A DNA stretch of 64,000 nt from Escallonia rubra. Lineage: Eukaryota; Streptophyta; Magnoliopsida; Escalloniales; Escalloniaceae. The stretch covers positions 62,001 to 126,000 of the forward strand of contig JAVXUO010002450.1 in the NCBI GenBank assembly GCA_033065855.1. The letters are read 5' to 3'. Positions 44,190 through 58,197 of the stretch are shown piece by piece; positions within the stretch are counted from its first letter, which is position 1; each line of letters opens with the position of its first letter. The notes below the pieces were generated by a model. That model did no database searches. It had not been told where the DNA came from and saw nothing but the letters and a program-made list of their open reading frames with translations. The translations under genes were made by a program, and so were the position numbers.

Positions 44190-46416
44190 AGTCAATAACT
44201 TTAGTTTAAGAATAGGACCGAATCAATAGTATATGATTCAGCAATGACACTCAATAAACTGATAGGACCAATAGGGTCAAAAGTAAAGTTTAGAGTCTTT
44301 AAGAATGGTTAAACTCTCTTAAGCCTCAAGAAATCAAGTCAAAAAATATCATTAAGATTTTGAAAGAACTGAGATTACAGTGCTATTAATCCCTAAACAT
44401 CATTCCAATTTGAATCAAATAACCTTAAAAAAATTTATCTCCCCCTTTTTTAAAACCAATGTTCCCTTGCTTTCCTACAAACACGCATTTTAAGGATCCT
44501 GGAAGGGGTGGAAAAACAATAAGGAGTGAGCACTAGTTGCCGAGTAAGGGTAACAGTTGTACATAAAATGCATGATTTAAGAAAACACCAAAGAATCAAC
44601 TTCCAAAAATATATAATTCCTCAACGCAACAACTGAGTAATAACATGAATAAATCAACTTTCAATTTCAACCATTTAATTTCCTCAGTGTGAACTGAGTG
44701 ACTGATTGGTAAGATGTGGTAATCCCTAAGGTTTTAAGACCTTGGTTTAATCTTGTTATGATGATGATAACAAGTCATTGATTGTGTCGCTAAGGTTTGT
44801 GCTAAGTGTGTTCATAGTGGATAAAGAGTTTAATATCACAAGTGACACAATGAAGTGAATGATGATCAAGAAGGATTAAGAATGACGATGATAGAAAAGA
44901 AGCTAAAATGCAACAACAAAAAAACTTGGAGAGCTAGCACATCAAGAAAATAGATAACAAGTCAAGATGGATGATAAAAAGGCCAAGAGTTACACTGAAG
45001 GTCTAGGAGAAGGATTTGGTGCACAAAGTTTCAAGAAATCAAACGAGGATTGGAAAAGGTTTTGAAGTGATACATTGAAGATGGAATGCTTGAAAAATTA
45101 TGTGAACATGATGAGCAAGATTATTGATGGAACAAACCTAGGATACTCAACATGAAAATGTGAAGATGTATTCAAAGGATTGGTCCATAAGTTGCGAGAC
45201 ACAAAGGTGAAGATCTTAGGTCTTTGGAGCTTAATCTGGAAATCTCTAGAAACAATCAAAAACATATATATATATATATGCTAAATTTCCAGCACAAAAG
45301 AAAAAAATAGAACATCAATCTATATTTCTAGAAGGAGAAAAGGCCAAAAATACGAAAGGTGTGCATGTTGGAAGATTGATATACGTCTTTGAGGTTCTTA
45401 TTAGACTTCCTATCAGAGTTGCTATGGGTACCTCAACCGAGGTGCAGCTCCGGCCGATCTCGCATAGGTTGCAAGATATAAATATCCATACACCCTAAAA
45501 TAGCCATTTTCGATGCACTGAACTCCCATTTCAACCCCACAACGGTTAATTTGACCTAAACTTAATTTATACATTTTTCATGGTCATTTCTAAGCATGGG
45601 AATGATGCAGAATCACTTGGGCAGCATTTCTAAACACCTTACGAATGATTCTTACTTATTTATCGTCTCATCTCCACACGTCAAGATTGGAGTGAAGTAT
45701 CATTCAAGAGCATACATAAAGAATCATAAAGAACGAGCTTTCATTGGCATATTTTTCAAGGATGAGAGTGAGAGTAATTTTTGTGAGAATTTCAAATTGT
45801 AAATCATCTACAGAACATTGTACTCAAGTCCACTAAATTGTAATGGTTGACTTGCATCGGGAAAAAAAAACGGGTGGTGAGTGCTCAAGAGTCCCGTAGG
45901 TTGACTTTTATTAAGATAAAGACAAGCAAGGTACCGGAGTGCCACTGTAAGTTTTGAAGACTTGTCAAAGCACCTTTAAGCTTGAGGTATTTAATGGATT
46001 AAGTCACACTTGGAGCTTGAAAGCGAAGGCCGTAGACGTAGGCAAGGCCTGGCAGCCGAGCTGCAAGACGAACGTTTTTGCTTCAAAAGATTGTATCTTT
46101 GCTAAAATTGAAAAAAACTCAGAACTTGTAGTCAAAGATTAATTTGCTTGAATATAGTTGTACTTTTATATGGCCATAGTCTCTTGTATTTCAATTTTCA
46201 GTCTTTACCTCTATCTTCTCACACAATGCCTTATAATGTCCTATCAAATGATGTCGACGCTTAGTTTGATAAAGTTGCAATACTTATAGCAATCTCCAAG
46301 TGCAATAATTGTTTTTTTAGTCTATGAGATTCATAGCATACTTTATAGGTTATTCATTATCCCTCAGTGCAAAATCTCTCATTTGATTGATTTATACATA
46401 GAGCATGTTAATTGTT
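44190..46416. other. unclassified repeat-like DNA
   Basis: No supported gene. The start of a TTGTTATGATGATGATAACA segment (44753) and a TTGCAAGATATAAATATCC promoter-like word (about 45470) suggest retroelement LTR material. It is interrupted by the Mutator-like element at 46417 and probably resumes at 51023. I could not identify paired LTRs. Confidence 0.35.
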
Positions 46417-49400
46417 AGGGCTAATTACACCAATGTCCCTGAGGTTCGGATGTAATTACAGTCAAGGATACAAAATTTCAAAATGTAACATTCCGTGACC
46501 AAAAATGTTTCAAATGTATCACCCGTATCCATCCGTTAGGGTTCCGTCCAAAAAGTGTACTTTTTTTATGATGTCATCAATACATATTTTTAAAATGACG
46601 ATACTACCCCTTGTACTTATTATGGTAAATACCTAATTTTCTCTCTCCACAATTTAAACCCTAGATCTGAAGTCACCACTGGCAGCCCAATCCGCCACCC
46701 CACGCCGCCAGCAGCCCCCCTCCCCCGCCCCACGCCGCTAGCAGCCCCCCTCGCCCCACCATCCGGCAGAACCACCCCACCACACCGGCAAGCCCCTTGG
46801 CAAACCCAAGCTGTCGAGACGCCTCCGGCAAGCGCCTTGGCAAACCCACACCACCGGCAGTGTAACAACCCGAAATTCTCGGATCGTTAACCGATCAATC
46901 CATCGAATCTCAACTGTTCAATTTATTCATTTCCAATAATGTTAACCCAACAACATCCATGTCAGAGCACTACAGTCCATCAACTGTCTTAACAAACCGT
47001 CCCAAAACAATAGTAAAGTACTTAAATTATTAAATTACATAACGGTTCTCTAACAAGGCTCAAAAATAATAATGTAAAAACATAAACTACTTTGAAGTTC
47101 AAGCTCGTCCGTCCCGAAATCTTACTGACAGTTATTTCCTGCAGAAAGGAACAGAAAAAGGGAGTGAGCTTTCGAGATCTCAGTAAGGTCGCTCAACATT
47201 TAGTAGGGATTACAACGATTTGGTCAGAAGGTTATATCAATGACAGTATAGAAACAAATTTCTCAATTCAAGATTCAATAAATACACTTTCAATTTCACT
47301 GAAGCAATACAGATGATATTGGACATGAGTATATTGCAAAGCCACACAGGCAGTGCAGGGTAACACTTAGCAAAGCCACACAGGCAGTGCTTAATAACAA
47401 TATGGTTACATATGCATATGAACACTAGCTAGACCCTCAAGGTACTAGCATTTCCCGACAATAACAGACCATCCTTATATCACCCCCGATACAGACCATC
47501 CTTATAACTCCTCAATACACTACCTCATGCCAATATGCAGAATGCAATAAGCGATATTACAATGAACAAATCGACACTCAAAGAGAAATAAGTACTGAGC
47601 ATCGAATGAGATTTTCAATAAACGTGCCAGGCTCAAACAAAGGTTATTAATGACAAACGATACAATTTCATCACAATTATAATTGAGTCCAAAGAAATAA
47701 CGATAGCAAATCAGAATAACATATGAATCAAATAGAGGAGTTAGGTTCGGATGAAATTCCCTTACCTCGATCCAAGCGTTGAAGCTAAAACGCTTTCGAA
47801 CAAATCCTCGAAGTTAACCTAGGTTGGCAAAGTCATTTATCAGAACACTTATTCATGCCACTACATTAAAATCTTAATATAATTATCCATAGCGTACCCA
47901 TTTCTCTACCCGGATATGATGAAACTCGGAGCGGTTTCTCACACGGCCAACCTACCCCGAAGTTCGTCGCACGTCCCGAGACTCAGAAATATCCCAAAAA
48001 TGCTCTAATCGTTCATTTAAAATTATTTATAGCTTAATATAGCATATGGGATAAAAATATAATTTTTGAATATTTTCGAATAAAAAATAATTTCCTTAAA
48101 TACACTAAAACCAATAAATTGCCATAATTTCTTCTAGCTGGAAATAAAGGCTCATAATTTTTGTAACAGCTTTAGAAAACTTATAAAAATTTCTGAAATT
48201 GAAATTAGAAACAAAAAGGCGTTAAAATATTTTAAAAAGCTTCATTTTTGTTAAATTCAATGCGATAGAGAAATGATAGCAAATGAACTCTAAAAATCAC
48301 CAAATTTACACTGAGCCTTTATTATATTATAACAGTATTACTATAATTTTCCCCAGAACATTTTCAGCGTTTAAAGGCTTCAAAAGAGTTTTACCATTTT
48401 AAGCTTACAGAAAATATTACAAATACATATGATCTCAGAAAATTATGAAATTTTACCAGTAATTCTACCATAATCTCAGGTACTGTACCATAAATTTTCA
48501 CGTTTTAATATTCACTATACGCTATCCAAAGTGCGTAACGAGCCTAACATTATCCGTATTGCACACACATGAGTACACAGCTCACTAACACACGCACCCA
48601 GCACACACATGCACTCAGTACACCCTCCATTCACACATCCAAGACACAGCAACAAACCCATCAACTCCATCTTCTTCTTCACCTCTTCATAACCACTGCA
48701 CACACTCACCCACATATATATATGTACACAGCACATACCCTTTCACACACATCACACAGGCACGCTAAGATGAAAATCTACCCACACGGTTTGCACTCAT
48801 GCACACCTCACGCAGCATTCTTCATCTCACACTGCAGTGCTCTCTCTCTCTCTCTCTTTCCCCTTCTTTTCATTTCACTCACCCACTTGCACTCAAGATC
48901 TTCACACAATCAGGTTCACATTTGAACCTCAAAACACCCTGCTTCTCACACCCACTGCCGTCTCCTGGCTCATTCATCTGCTTACCCCCCATACACATCA
49001 CAGGTTCCTCTCCTCTCTCTTTTAACACCACTAACACATATAGATATACCCATATATACACACGGTCACACCCATCGCAAGGCACAGAGCCAGCCCCTTT
49101 TTCTTCTTCCATTTCACCCATCTAACCTCAAGCACACACTCACATCATGCCTGCACTACCCAGGTAAAATTCCCATCTCACTCACTGTATACATCTCACA
49201 CATTCAAGAATTAAACCCATTAAGCACCCTACACTACACCAGTTCACCATACCAAAAGGCACACAGAAATTCACTCACGCAACATACGCAAATACGCCAC
49301 AGATGCACCGCTCACCGCAATTCATACATGAGCATATACACGGCTGTGCCTAGCAATCCACACACCACGGCATGCGTACACTCCCAGTCGCTCAGCCCAG

Positions 49401-51022
49401 ATCAGAAGTGGAAGTTTCCATACAGTCCATTTCTTTTGCACCAGTTCCACGCACAATGAACACCAGCACCTCACAGCTTCCCTTTTCCCTGCACTTTGCC
49501 ACATTTTGCAACCACAACACAGTCACATGTAAACACCAAACACACTCACCGCACTCTCAAACACCCGTACACTTAGGCATAGATTCACACAGCTACCTAC
49601 GTATATAAACCACGCAACCCGCTCACTTACACAATACACATAAATACATTACCGCTACAATATTACCGAAACCACAAACCCGTATACGATCAATTCCCTG
49701 AACCCACTATATGTACCTGTATGTACACTGAAAAAAAAGAACGTAGGTTATTGAAATCTTACCGGAAAGCTTCGCCGGAGAGAGTCCCCGATCCCTCTTG
49801 ATAATCCTTCTCTCTCTACGCGTGGGTGTATGTGGTAGGCGGCCAGAGATACTTTGCTGGCTGCGTTCTCATGAAAAGTGTATATACAATGTGTAAATTA
49901 AAACCCTAGTCTGACAGAAAAATAACCCTACTCCTCATTTGTCGCTAAAGCTTCTAATCCAATTACTTATAAAAACTATGGTCCATATTAAAATATTTAG
50001 GATACGTGATGTGTTAGGAAAATTGATACATGTTTTGCTACGTCATCTCGTTGGACAAATAGTCGCTAGTAAATACACCGTTACCAAAAAGTTTAACTGT
50101 CGCTTTAGAAATATATACCAATGCTGAAGATAAATTTATCGTTAAAAGTATACGTTGACGTAAAAAAATATATATATATATATATCGTCGCCAAGACAAA
50201 TTATATCATCAATAAGATGAATTTAAATTTGTCGCTAAAATGATACTTTAATTTATGAAGAGCACTCTAGGATTCGGGGTATTACAGGCAGTCCCTCTCG
50301 CCCCACCATCCGGCAGAACCACCCCACCACGGCAGCAAGCCCTTGGCGATGGATCTCGCCGACAAGCCCTTGGAATCGGGTCACTAGCGTCGATCTCGCC
50401 GTCGCAGCATCAATCTTCACACCCCTTCACAGAACCCCGCACCCTACTATCCCCAACCCTCACATCTCCCAAAATCCGATCTCCTTCAGTCTAACAATGA
50501 TCACGCCATCGACATCGGCGAGAGGCGACAACCTCTCACATCCCTCCACAACCCCACCCCACCATCACATCTTATCAAATTCCATTCGATCTCACCGTCG
50601 CGTCATCGGGTCATTAGCATTGGGGGTGCGTGGAATCGGAGGTGGCAAGGAAGATAAGAGTCAACAGCAAGTGGGTAGCAGCGGGGTAAGGCTGAGCGAA
50701 GGGCGACGGCGGCATGAGTTAGGGGCAGTGGTGGCGGTGACGAGGGAGGAAGACGAGTTGCGCAAAGGAAGGGGGAGGCAGACGGGGCGGGGCTGGGCGT
50801 GGGGAGAGGAAGAAGAATAAACAGTTAATTAGAAGAAAAAAATTGAAGTAATGGCATTAAAAAAAATAAGGTTCCAACTTAAGGGCAATATAGTCTTTTC
50901 ATTAAAATCGTTAGGGTTTTTACGATTCCGTTTGGTCAATGGACATAAGTGTAATTTGTCGAAACTATTGTCATTGCCTGTAATTACCCCCAAACCTCAG
51001 GGACATAGGTGTAATTAGCCCT
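46417..51022. mobile_element. Mutator-like element split by a nested LTR insertion
   Basis: Terminal inverted repeats: the left end AGGGCTAATTACACCAATGT then CCCTGAGGTT, and the right end AACCTCAGGGAC then ATAGGTGTAATTAGCCCT. They match over about 45 bp. Both ends abut AATTGTT (46410-46416 and 51023-51029), a 7-bp direct repeat, shorter than the 9 bp usual for Mutator. Without the 3.4-kb insertion at 46861-50286 the element would be about 1.2 kb. It is non-coding and contains repeated CGCCCCACCATCCGGCAGAA blocks on both sides of the insertion. Confidence 0.82.
46861..50286. mobile_element. solo-LTR-like insertion, 3.4 kb
   Basis: Starts TGTAACAACCCGAAATTCTC and ends GATTCGGGGTATTACA, so the termini are TG...CA with extended inverted ends. 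It is flanked by a perfect 5-bp duplication GGCAG (46856-46860 and 50287-50291). Such TGTAACACCC...GGGTATTACA ends and a multi-kilobase single terminal repeat are known for some plant gypsy families. Contents include a GAGTGAGCTTTCGAGATCTC motif, a 40-bp duplication (CAAAGCCACACAGGCAGTGC, 47338 and 47374), CAC-rich DNA (48560-49640) and TA repeats. No gag-pol, primer site or second LTR is visible, so a solo LTR is the best reading. Confidence 0.8.
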
Positions 51023-51775
51023 AATTGTTAATTATTCAAGATGACATCAAGCTTGGTTTTGAGTCAAATCATTTTCAAATGTTATCGAGTATCCAAATGC
51101 TCTTAAGATAGAAATTGGTCGAAGGATGAAGACAATTATTGGTCGCAACCGATGGTCTTGATGTGTTATTGTTCAAATTTTGTTATGATATCAAACCATT
51201 TTGGGTATTCTTTGCTAATTGCTTTAATGCTTATGCTCTAATAGTAGATAGTAATTACCTTGTCACACACACACACACACACACACATTAACATGATTTT
51301 TATCTGTGTACTTTATTGCATATAGGTTGCATGATTTTTATTTTTTTTTGGTTACGTGGGCATAACTTTTGCTCGCACTTTCTCCTCCCCCTCCCTCTAA
51401 GTGCACTTTAGGACTATAACCACCAATATATCTTAACATATATCGGCGATGCCTATGAGCCATAACACTTGATAAGCGCATGTTAAGAGCCACGATGTAA
51501 CCTCAAGTGGCCCAATGGGTTGTTTAACTCAGTCGGCAAAAAATACTTTCAAAGGGCATATTATTCATTTTAGAAGATGGAATGTATATTTAAAGGCATG
51601 CTATACACGAAGGGAAGTAACACACGAGAACGAAAGGAAGCTTCTTACATAGATAATCTTTTGAACACAGACTAACCTTTATTCTCGTAGAATTCTCTCT
51701 CTCTCTCTCCATCCCCCTCCCTCCCCCCAAGTCAAGGGTGACTTGGTATGATTTAGTATGAATTTTAAGGGGTTC
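51023..51775. other. gene-free flank with CA and CT microsatellites
   Basis: A (CA)n run lies at 51264-51287 and a CT run at about 51694-51709. No gene is supported. The AATTGTTAATTATTCAAGAT start is continuous with sequence left of the Mutator-like element. Confidence 0.45.
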
Positions 51776-52016
51776 TGATATAGCTAAATAGAGCATGACA
51801 CGTGTATCAGGCTCTTACCTACAGCTATATGAAATGGACTACCCCAGGTACGCAAACAACTTGACACACGGTCTTTCATGCTTTTTCAGTGTCCATATCC
51901 TGTAACTGTGCTCTGACTTAAGAATCGGAGTGTTCTCTGCCTCACGGTCAATCGTTTTCTATCTTGCAGGTCATCGTTGCATGCTAGGGTTCCCGATTAA
52001 GTTTTTAGAAGCAATA
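51776..52016 (+). repeat. 5' LTR with internal deletion
   Basis: Matches the 3' LTR at both ends: TGATATAGCTAAA at the start, then CAGGCTCTTACCTACAGCTA, CTATCTTGCAGGTCAT and a GGGTTCCCGAT block towards the end. It lacks about 130 bp present in the 3' LTR after the first ~15 bp, including a GGTAATACC segment. Its terminal CA has changed to TA. Confidence 0.88.
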
Positions 52017-52303
52017 AATTGACTCCATCTGTGGGATATGTCAGCCTAGCCAATTGACCTCTAAACAACTCAACAATTGTATTACAAGCCGCCGCCGGCA
52101 ACACATCGGAACTTTCGATAGAACAGCCGCCGCTGCGGGTCTCAAAACTTAATTGTTGTCACAAAGGGAAAAATTTAGAATTCAGAATTTTTAGATCAAT
52201 TATCACAAGCTGTCGTCGTTGGGCCCAACAATAATCAGTAGCGCCGTCACCGGCATCTGGCACCAACTGGGCAGCACCGTTACAAACAACAGCGAGGTTT
52301 CGA

Positions 52304-54833
52304 TGTTACGACCCAAACCTACGAGTTAACCCATGACCGACCACATGCCTACTAAGCCTCCACCAGGGCTCTTCCAGGCCTACTATAGCCTGTACTCATA
52401 ATTCAATCCAACTTGCTAAATTCTAAAACGATTTATTGGCTATTAAAAGCTTCACTTAGAATTTCCTCAATAATCAATTTAAAACCCTCACTTACATGTC
52501 ATTGACAGTTATTAAGAAATTTGAAGAGACATGTACAATAGTTCATTCAGGGTAACATCCATAAAACTAAAATTCGTAATGTTAATAGAAACTTCATTAT
52601 TCTGAAGGTTCTCTTTGGATGCCCATTCCTCGTGTTGCTTGTAAGGATTTGCCTCTCCTAGTTCATCACCTGAAAAATAAAGAACGAGTGAAAGCTCGGC
52701 AAGTACACAAAACCATGTTCTGAAATAGGTTTTGGGATTTAATAAACATGACATGGTTTCTTCATTTAAAAACGGGTAACAATTTAACAGGAGTATAATA
52801 CACATATATACTTTATAAAGCAAATCATGCTTGCAGGAAACTCTTCCAAAACGATTGCATAACAACGATTTTTAAACTTCGAATGAAACTACAATTCTTT
52901 CCACGGTATGTTGCGGTCAGCGTATGGTCTCACTAACTGAGACTTAGAATCTTCCTCCACCTGAGATAAACAATATTATGGATGCAAAGGCGAAACACGA
53001 TGCAACAGTACTGTGCGCCAATATATGGTCCCATTAAACAGGACCCATAATCCATTTTTCCCTGTGGATATGGGCACAACAACCAATATTAACTTCTCAA
53101 TACCACGATTCATAAAGAGTTCTCAAAAACAACACAACACATACCATAGCAATTTAATTCATTTTTCTCATCAAACCAATTTCACAACAACAGAAGTTTT
53201 AACAAAGATTTAAAACTTTTATTTGCTAAAATCACTTATACATACACATATATTGGAAAATAGGTTATACGGAGAAACATGGCAGGAGTACTTACTTGGA
53301 TAGCTAAGTGATTCCGGTTCTTGTTCGCAAGCCGATCCTAGTTCTTGTCTACCGAACCTAAACGACAAACCATTGGGGAGTTAATTCTTGACGTTCAATC
53401 ATGCCTAACTGCTAATTTTTCTCCACTAAGTGAAATTACTAAAATACCCTCAGACTTGTGCCAATTTATCAAAATACCACCGACACCTAACATACAACTA
53501 AATACCCAAAAATAACTCTAAACACCCTTTCAAACGACTAGGTGGGTTTTTTTGACAAAAAAGGCCTTTTGGGGGATTTTCTGTTCGAAACCCTAAACCG
53601 CTCCTTCAATTGAGTGCTAAGACTCATATTTCAAAAACATATCAATCAGTACCGGAATGTGGCGAAATTTTAGATGCTCAACTGTCTCAGTAAAATTAGA
53701 TTACTGTAAAAAAATTTGCTAAAAATAATTTTTTTACTATGCGCCAAATAATTCAAAAACTTGTTCTAAAATTAAAATCATTTTAGAGTTTTTGCATGGA
53801 CAGAAAAATAACAAAAAAAATTCTCATTGTAGGTTTCGAAAAATTAAGAAGAGTTTTAGTTTCGCACTTTGCCTAAACCAACCTTTAAACATCCTGTAAA
53901 GATCAAAACAGGGACTACACCTAAACATTTCACTATTCATCATCTCCTTCCTCAAGAAACGCTAACCCTAATATCTAATCTCTCACTTGTTCCCCATCAA
54001 GCACAACCACCCCCTATGCCACAGCTGTCATGGCAACCCCTTTTCCCCTTCTCTTTCCATTACTACAACCCATCATCCTAAAAACCCTAGCCTTAGTTTA
54101 TTTCTCTCCTTCTTTCTCTACATTCCACATGCCCACCATCACCATGGCTGCCCATAGCAACCATTTCCTCTCTTACTCTCACCACCCAAAACACCCACAA
54201 CATCTTCCCCATACAGCTATCCTTGCACATCAGTCCATTCCCCATCTCTTTCTCCTCGTAAACCATAACATACACGCACCGCATGGTTGGCCCATGGCAG
54301 CAACCTTCTTCCGCCTCTCTTTCTCCCTTTTCTTCCTCACAAAACCCACACATACTCACACACAACCTACAAAATACGTAGATCATGACTGCTCTATGGT
54401 AGGCCTTCCTCTTCCCCATGTCGTTACATGCACATACTAATCACGCTATGGCTACCCCAAGGCAGCCCTTCCCTTTCCCTTTTTCCCCCAATTTGGCAGC
54501 CCTTAACACACCACTACACAACCTTCTACACAGTTGTCCATCACAACAACCTTCCTTCCTCCCTTTCCCCATTTCTCCCTTCTTCATCTATACACAAACA
54601 CACCCTCAAACACTCACATGAACCATAAATCCACCCCACCAGGGCTGTCACCACACATCAGCCCCATTACACGGCCTTAACACCTACAAAATACACATCA
54701 AAAGCTATCGATTTTGCACCAAAAACATATAAAAACACCCAAAAATCATGGCTAAATAAAGAGAAAGGTTAAGGATTTTTTTTTTACCTTGAATTTCCTC
54801 TTGCCCTAGCCTTGTTTCTTCTCTCTCTCTCTC

Positions 54834-54866
<33 letters not shown>

Positions 54867-55050
54867 GGACTTCACGTAAAGGGGGTGGCAGATTTGCTTG
54901 GACGGCTGCCCTCTTAAGACCTCTTTTATATATGGTTGCCCTAGGTTGAAATATTTCTAAAGACCCCTACACTTAGCTAGTGTTCTCATCTCACCCACAT
55001 TCTTTTAAAAGACTATAACATTTTAGATTAAGGGAAAGAAAATAAAAATT
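52304..55050. mobile_element. possible LTR-type insertion nested in the LARD-like element
   Basis: Begins TGTTACGACCCAAACCTACG, like the TGTAACACCC class of gypsy LTRs. It contains the same style of motif as the 46861 insertion (GAACGAGTGAAAGCTCGGCA) and a long C-rich tail. A (CT)n tract occupies 54820-54866. I could not find the expected inverted right end or a target duplication, so the right border and identity are uncertain. Confidence 0.4.
54820..54866. repeat. (CT)n microsatellite
   Basis: About 23 CT units with one CC interruption. Confidence 0.97.
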
Positions 55051-57003
55051 TTTGACACATAAAAGTTTTCGTTGACAAATAAAAATTCCAGCGGCGACCA
55101 GGTAGCACCACCATAAACAACAGCTAAGTCATAACCTCACCATCCAGGACCCTGATGCACCGCCACTTTGCCGTTGTGCTGCGCCACCTCACGGTACTGC
55201 GTGCCGCTTCTACAAAGCTGCCGGAGAAGCCATACATTGGAAACCAAAAAAAATAAAGCCAAAGAAGAAGCTGATTGTCGTTGCTATGACGACTCCTCTG
55301 GCAGGGCACTGGCACCGTACCATTGCAGCCTCACCCAACACCGAGTCGTCCACCATGATCAGCAGTAGCAACGCCTCCAGGCGATCACCACACTAGTCGA
55401 GGTTGTCACCGTAGCAAAGGGTCAGAACCCTAACAAATCAATGCCAGCCCGTCACTGCCACTTCACCATTGGCTGCCCAATTTCACAGTATATGCGTCGT
55501 CGCTATGTATAATTCTTTAAAAAAAAATTAAGATAACAAACAGTTGTTACACGCTGCCCCTTACTCCAAGTTCTACTACGTCGGCCACCACCGATTCTTC
55601 TGGTCGCCCCCGTACCGATCAACACAACACTGATAAAAAACGTCCACAAACCACAGCCGCCAGTACAGAGCTACAATAGCAGTTACAAAAAAAACAAATG
55701 GAAAAAGAAGGCCGCGCGCAGCCACCCATTGTATCGTCGCCCCCATGGGTTAAAGCCCCAACAGCGGCGTCGTCGAGCTATCACCGCCTCCAATCAAGAG
55801 TTACAAAAGTCAACATCGGCAAAGCCCGCGTGTGACTCCACTATGCTGATAAGATCGACGCCTCCTCCCTTAGCTACTAGCCCAACGATTTCCCACTCTG
55901 GTGAGATCTGGAACCTCCTCACTGCCTATAATCTCACCGCCTTATCATTTCACTCCCCCGTTTCATTGTTGCGGTCAAATTTGCCTTCGTGGTTGCCTTT
56001 CGATCAAGTGGAAAAATTGGCAGACCAGAATATCAGGTGGTTTCTTTTATTAAAGTTATTAAAAAAAGTACACCCCGTAAAAATGCATAGTATAGATCAG
56101 GCCCAAGGGGTCTTATTTATGCAACATATGCCATACTTTTATAAAGTATTACGTTTTTAGCACATACAAAGTGCATATTTATGTGTTAGACCCAAAGGGT
56201 CTTATTCATTCCACTTAGACCACATGTTTTTTAAAGTATAAAGCTTTTAACCCAGGACCAAGGTCAATTTAAATTCAAGACCCACAGTATCTCATTTATT
56301 TATAATGTAACATGCATTTTTTAAAAGTTTGTGCACATTTTATATTACGTGGCACGTCGATGAAAATAAAGTGGCTATGATTTTGGGCAACGCGCTTCTA
56401 TATTACCTAGGCCTATTTATTTTGGTCTAGCATGCATTATCGGTTGCGTCAATTGGCGCAAGCACGTCATAAGTCATGGCTTCTGATTGTTATGACTTCT
56501 TGAGCTCACATGTGACACATAGTGCAACACAGCTCAGTTGTCTAACCGCCAAAAGCCTAATGAGGCCATAGAGTATCGACATTGCTTTAAAGGATATTTT
56601 TTCAGTCACATATTTTTTCTTATTGTGAGGACTAAACTGCGCCCATGAACATCAAGAATGGCGTATAAACCGCTTAATAAACAAGGATCAAATTAACAGC
56701 GCCCTGCGACTTCAAGTCACGCCTAGGGTACAGAAACCTATTACATATTGTTCGTGATATACTCAGTTTTACTGTGACCTCTATCAATGGTGACATATTC
56801 AGACCACTACTCATTGATGTACTAATATTACAGTAATTGAGGCATGCATGCTCCCAACATAACTGGTGCCTCAAAGTACATTACCAGCATATGTTAATAA
56901 TATCGCTAATGTGTCTAGTATGACTGCAAGCTCATGCTCATGCAACCAGTAAATTGAATCTAGTTGTCGCACAATATATTGACAAAGTGTAGCAACAATT
57001 TTG

Positions 57004-57160
57004 TTGATCACCTAGTGACATCTTGCTCAGACGGACTCCACATCCTCAATCTTTATGAATCACCCAGTGACATCCTGCTCAAACGGACTTCGCGTCCTCT
57101 ATCTTTATTGATCATCAATGACATCTTGCTCAGACGGACTTCGCGTTCTGTAGCTTTACA
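57004..57160. repeat. ~53-bp tandem array, 3 units, inside the LARD-like element
   Basis: Units at about 57004, 57056 and 57110, each with GACATC(T/C)TGCTCA(G/A)ACGGACT followed by TC..CATCCTC/GCGTCCTC and CTTTAT. Non-coding. Confidence 0.9.
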
Positions 57161-57394
57161 TGCTCGTTCAGCCGAGCATACAGATTATGGTCTTCTATAA
57201 CTCTATTATGCATTTAGGTCTTCTTGTAACCACAACTTATATATAGGCTAAAAAAACCATCTTCATATTCATGCTTTTTAGGGCAAGGGGCTTTATATAT
57301 TATGACAACGGCAATATTACAGCCTAATGCCTTCTCACTTAGTGCCATGATAGCAAGTACTTATTACTTCGACCACAGCCCCACGGGCATTTAC

Positions 57395-57660
57395 ATAAGC
57401 TAGATGCTTCATTAGCCCTCAAGAGCACGTGCAAAGAAGTCTTAGTTCCATCAAATCGTGAAGGCCGTTGACGTGATCTTTGCACTCCATTAGCCCTTAA
57501 GGGCACGTGCGAGAACTCTAAGTTCCATCAAACCTCCAAGGGCATTTACGTGAGCTTTGCACTCCATTAGCCTTTAAAGCGCATACGAGAACTCTAAGTT
57601 CCATCAAACCCCCGAGGGCATTTACATGAGCTTTGTGCTCCATCAGCCCTTACTAGAACT
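57395..57660. repeat. ~84-bp tandem array, 3 units, inside the LARD-like element
   Basis: Repeated order: TTAGCCC(T)TAAGGGCACGTGC, then CTAAGTTCCATCAAA, then AGGGCATTTACGTGAGCTTT and GCACTCCA. Units start at about 57395, 57485 and 57568, with increasing decay at the edges. Confidence 0.88.
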
Positions 57661-58197
57661 CTACATTCCAGTAGCCCCCCAAGGGCTGTCCCTTAAGGGA
57701 TGAATACCCCTAAGGGTGACAGGATAGAGCTCAAGTTTCTATCTGAACGGTTTATCTACAGCTCTAACCCGTGAAACGACAAAGTACTTTATGGGGCTTC
57801 ATCACCCCACCACTCTTTGTCAATTGAAAACCCAGCCAAGTATGAGTACAAGGCTTCCTTTCCAGCTCTTAGCTGATGATAAGAGTTAGCATCAAAGTAA
57901 AACGCAAGCATGATGTGGTCAACCCAAGCTAAAGAACACACATTTACAACAAACACCCTCCATCGAAGAGGTGAAACCTATATTGTCAAGTGAAACCCCT
58001 TATGAGGACATTTAAACACTTAGATAAATTAGGTGGCTTGAGCTCCCAAGAGCTTAAGTCCGAGCACAATAAAATAAATAAACTTTAGTTACCCTTACAA
58101 GCGGATGAAAAATCCCTCACAAATCTGATGTGTGTGTGAAGACACCTAGAATACACTTCCTCAGCCAAACATTTTGGCTAAGAAAGTGGGGGGATTA

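Noticed and set aside
48569..49125. Thr/His/Ser-rich frames of up to 118 codons
   Set aside because: They arise from CAC/ACA-rich DNA inside the solo-LTR-like insertion, with overlapping frames on both strands.
53869..54628. Cluster of Pro/His/Phe-rich frames
   Set aside because: CCT/CAC-rich LTR-like DNA; both strands are open simultaneously and no domain is present.
57004..57660. CRISPR-like short repeat array
   Set aside because: Repeats are directly adjacent without unique spacers, in a plant retroelement; no cas genes are present.
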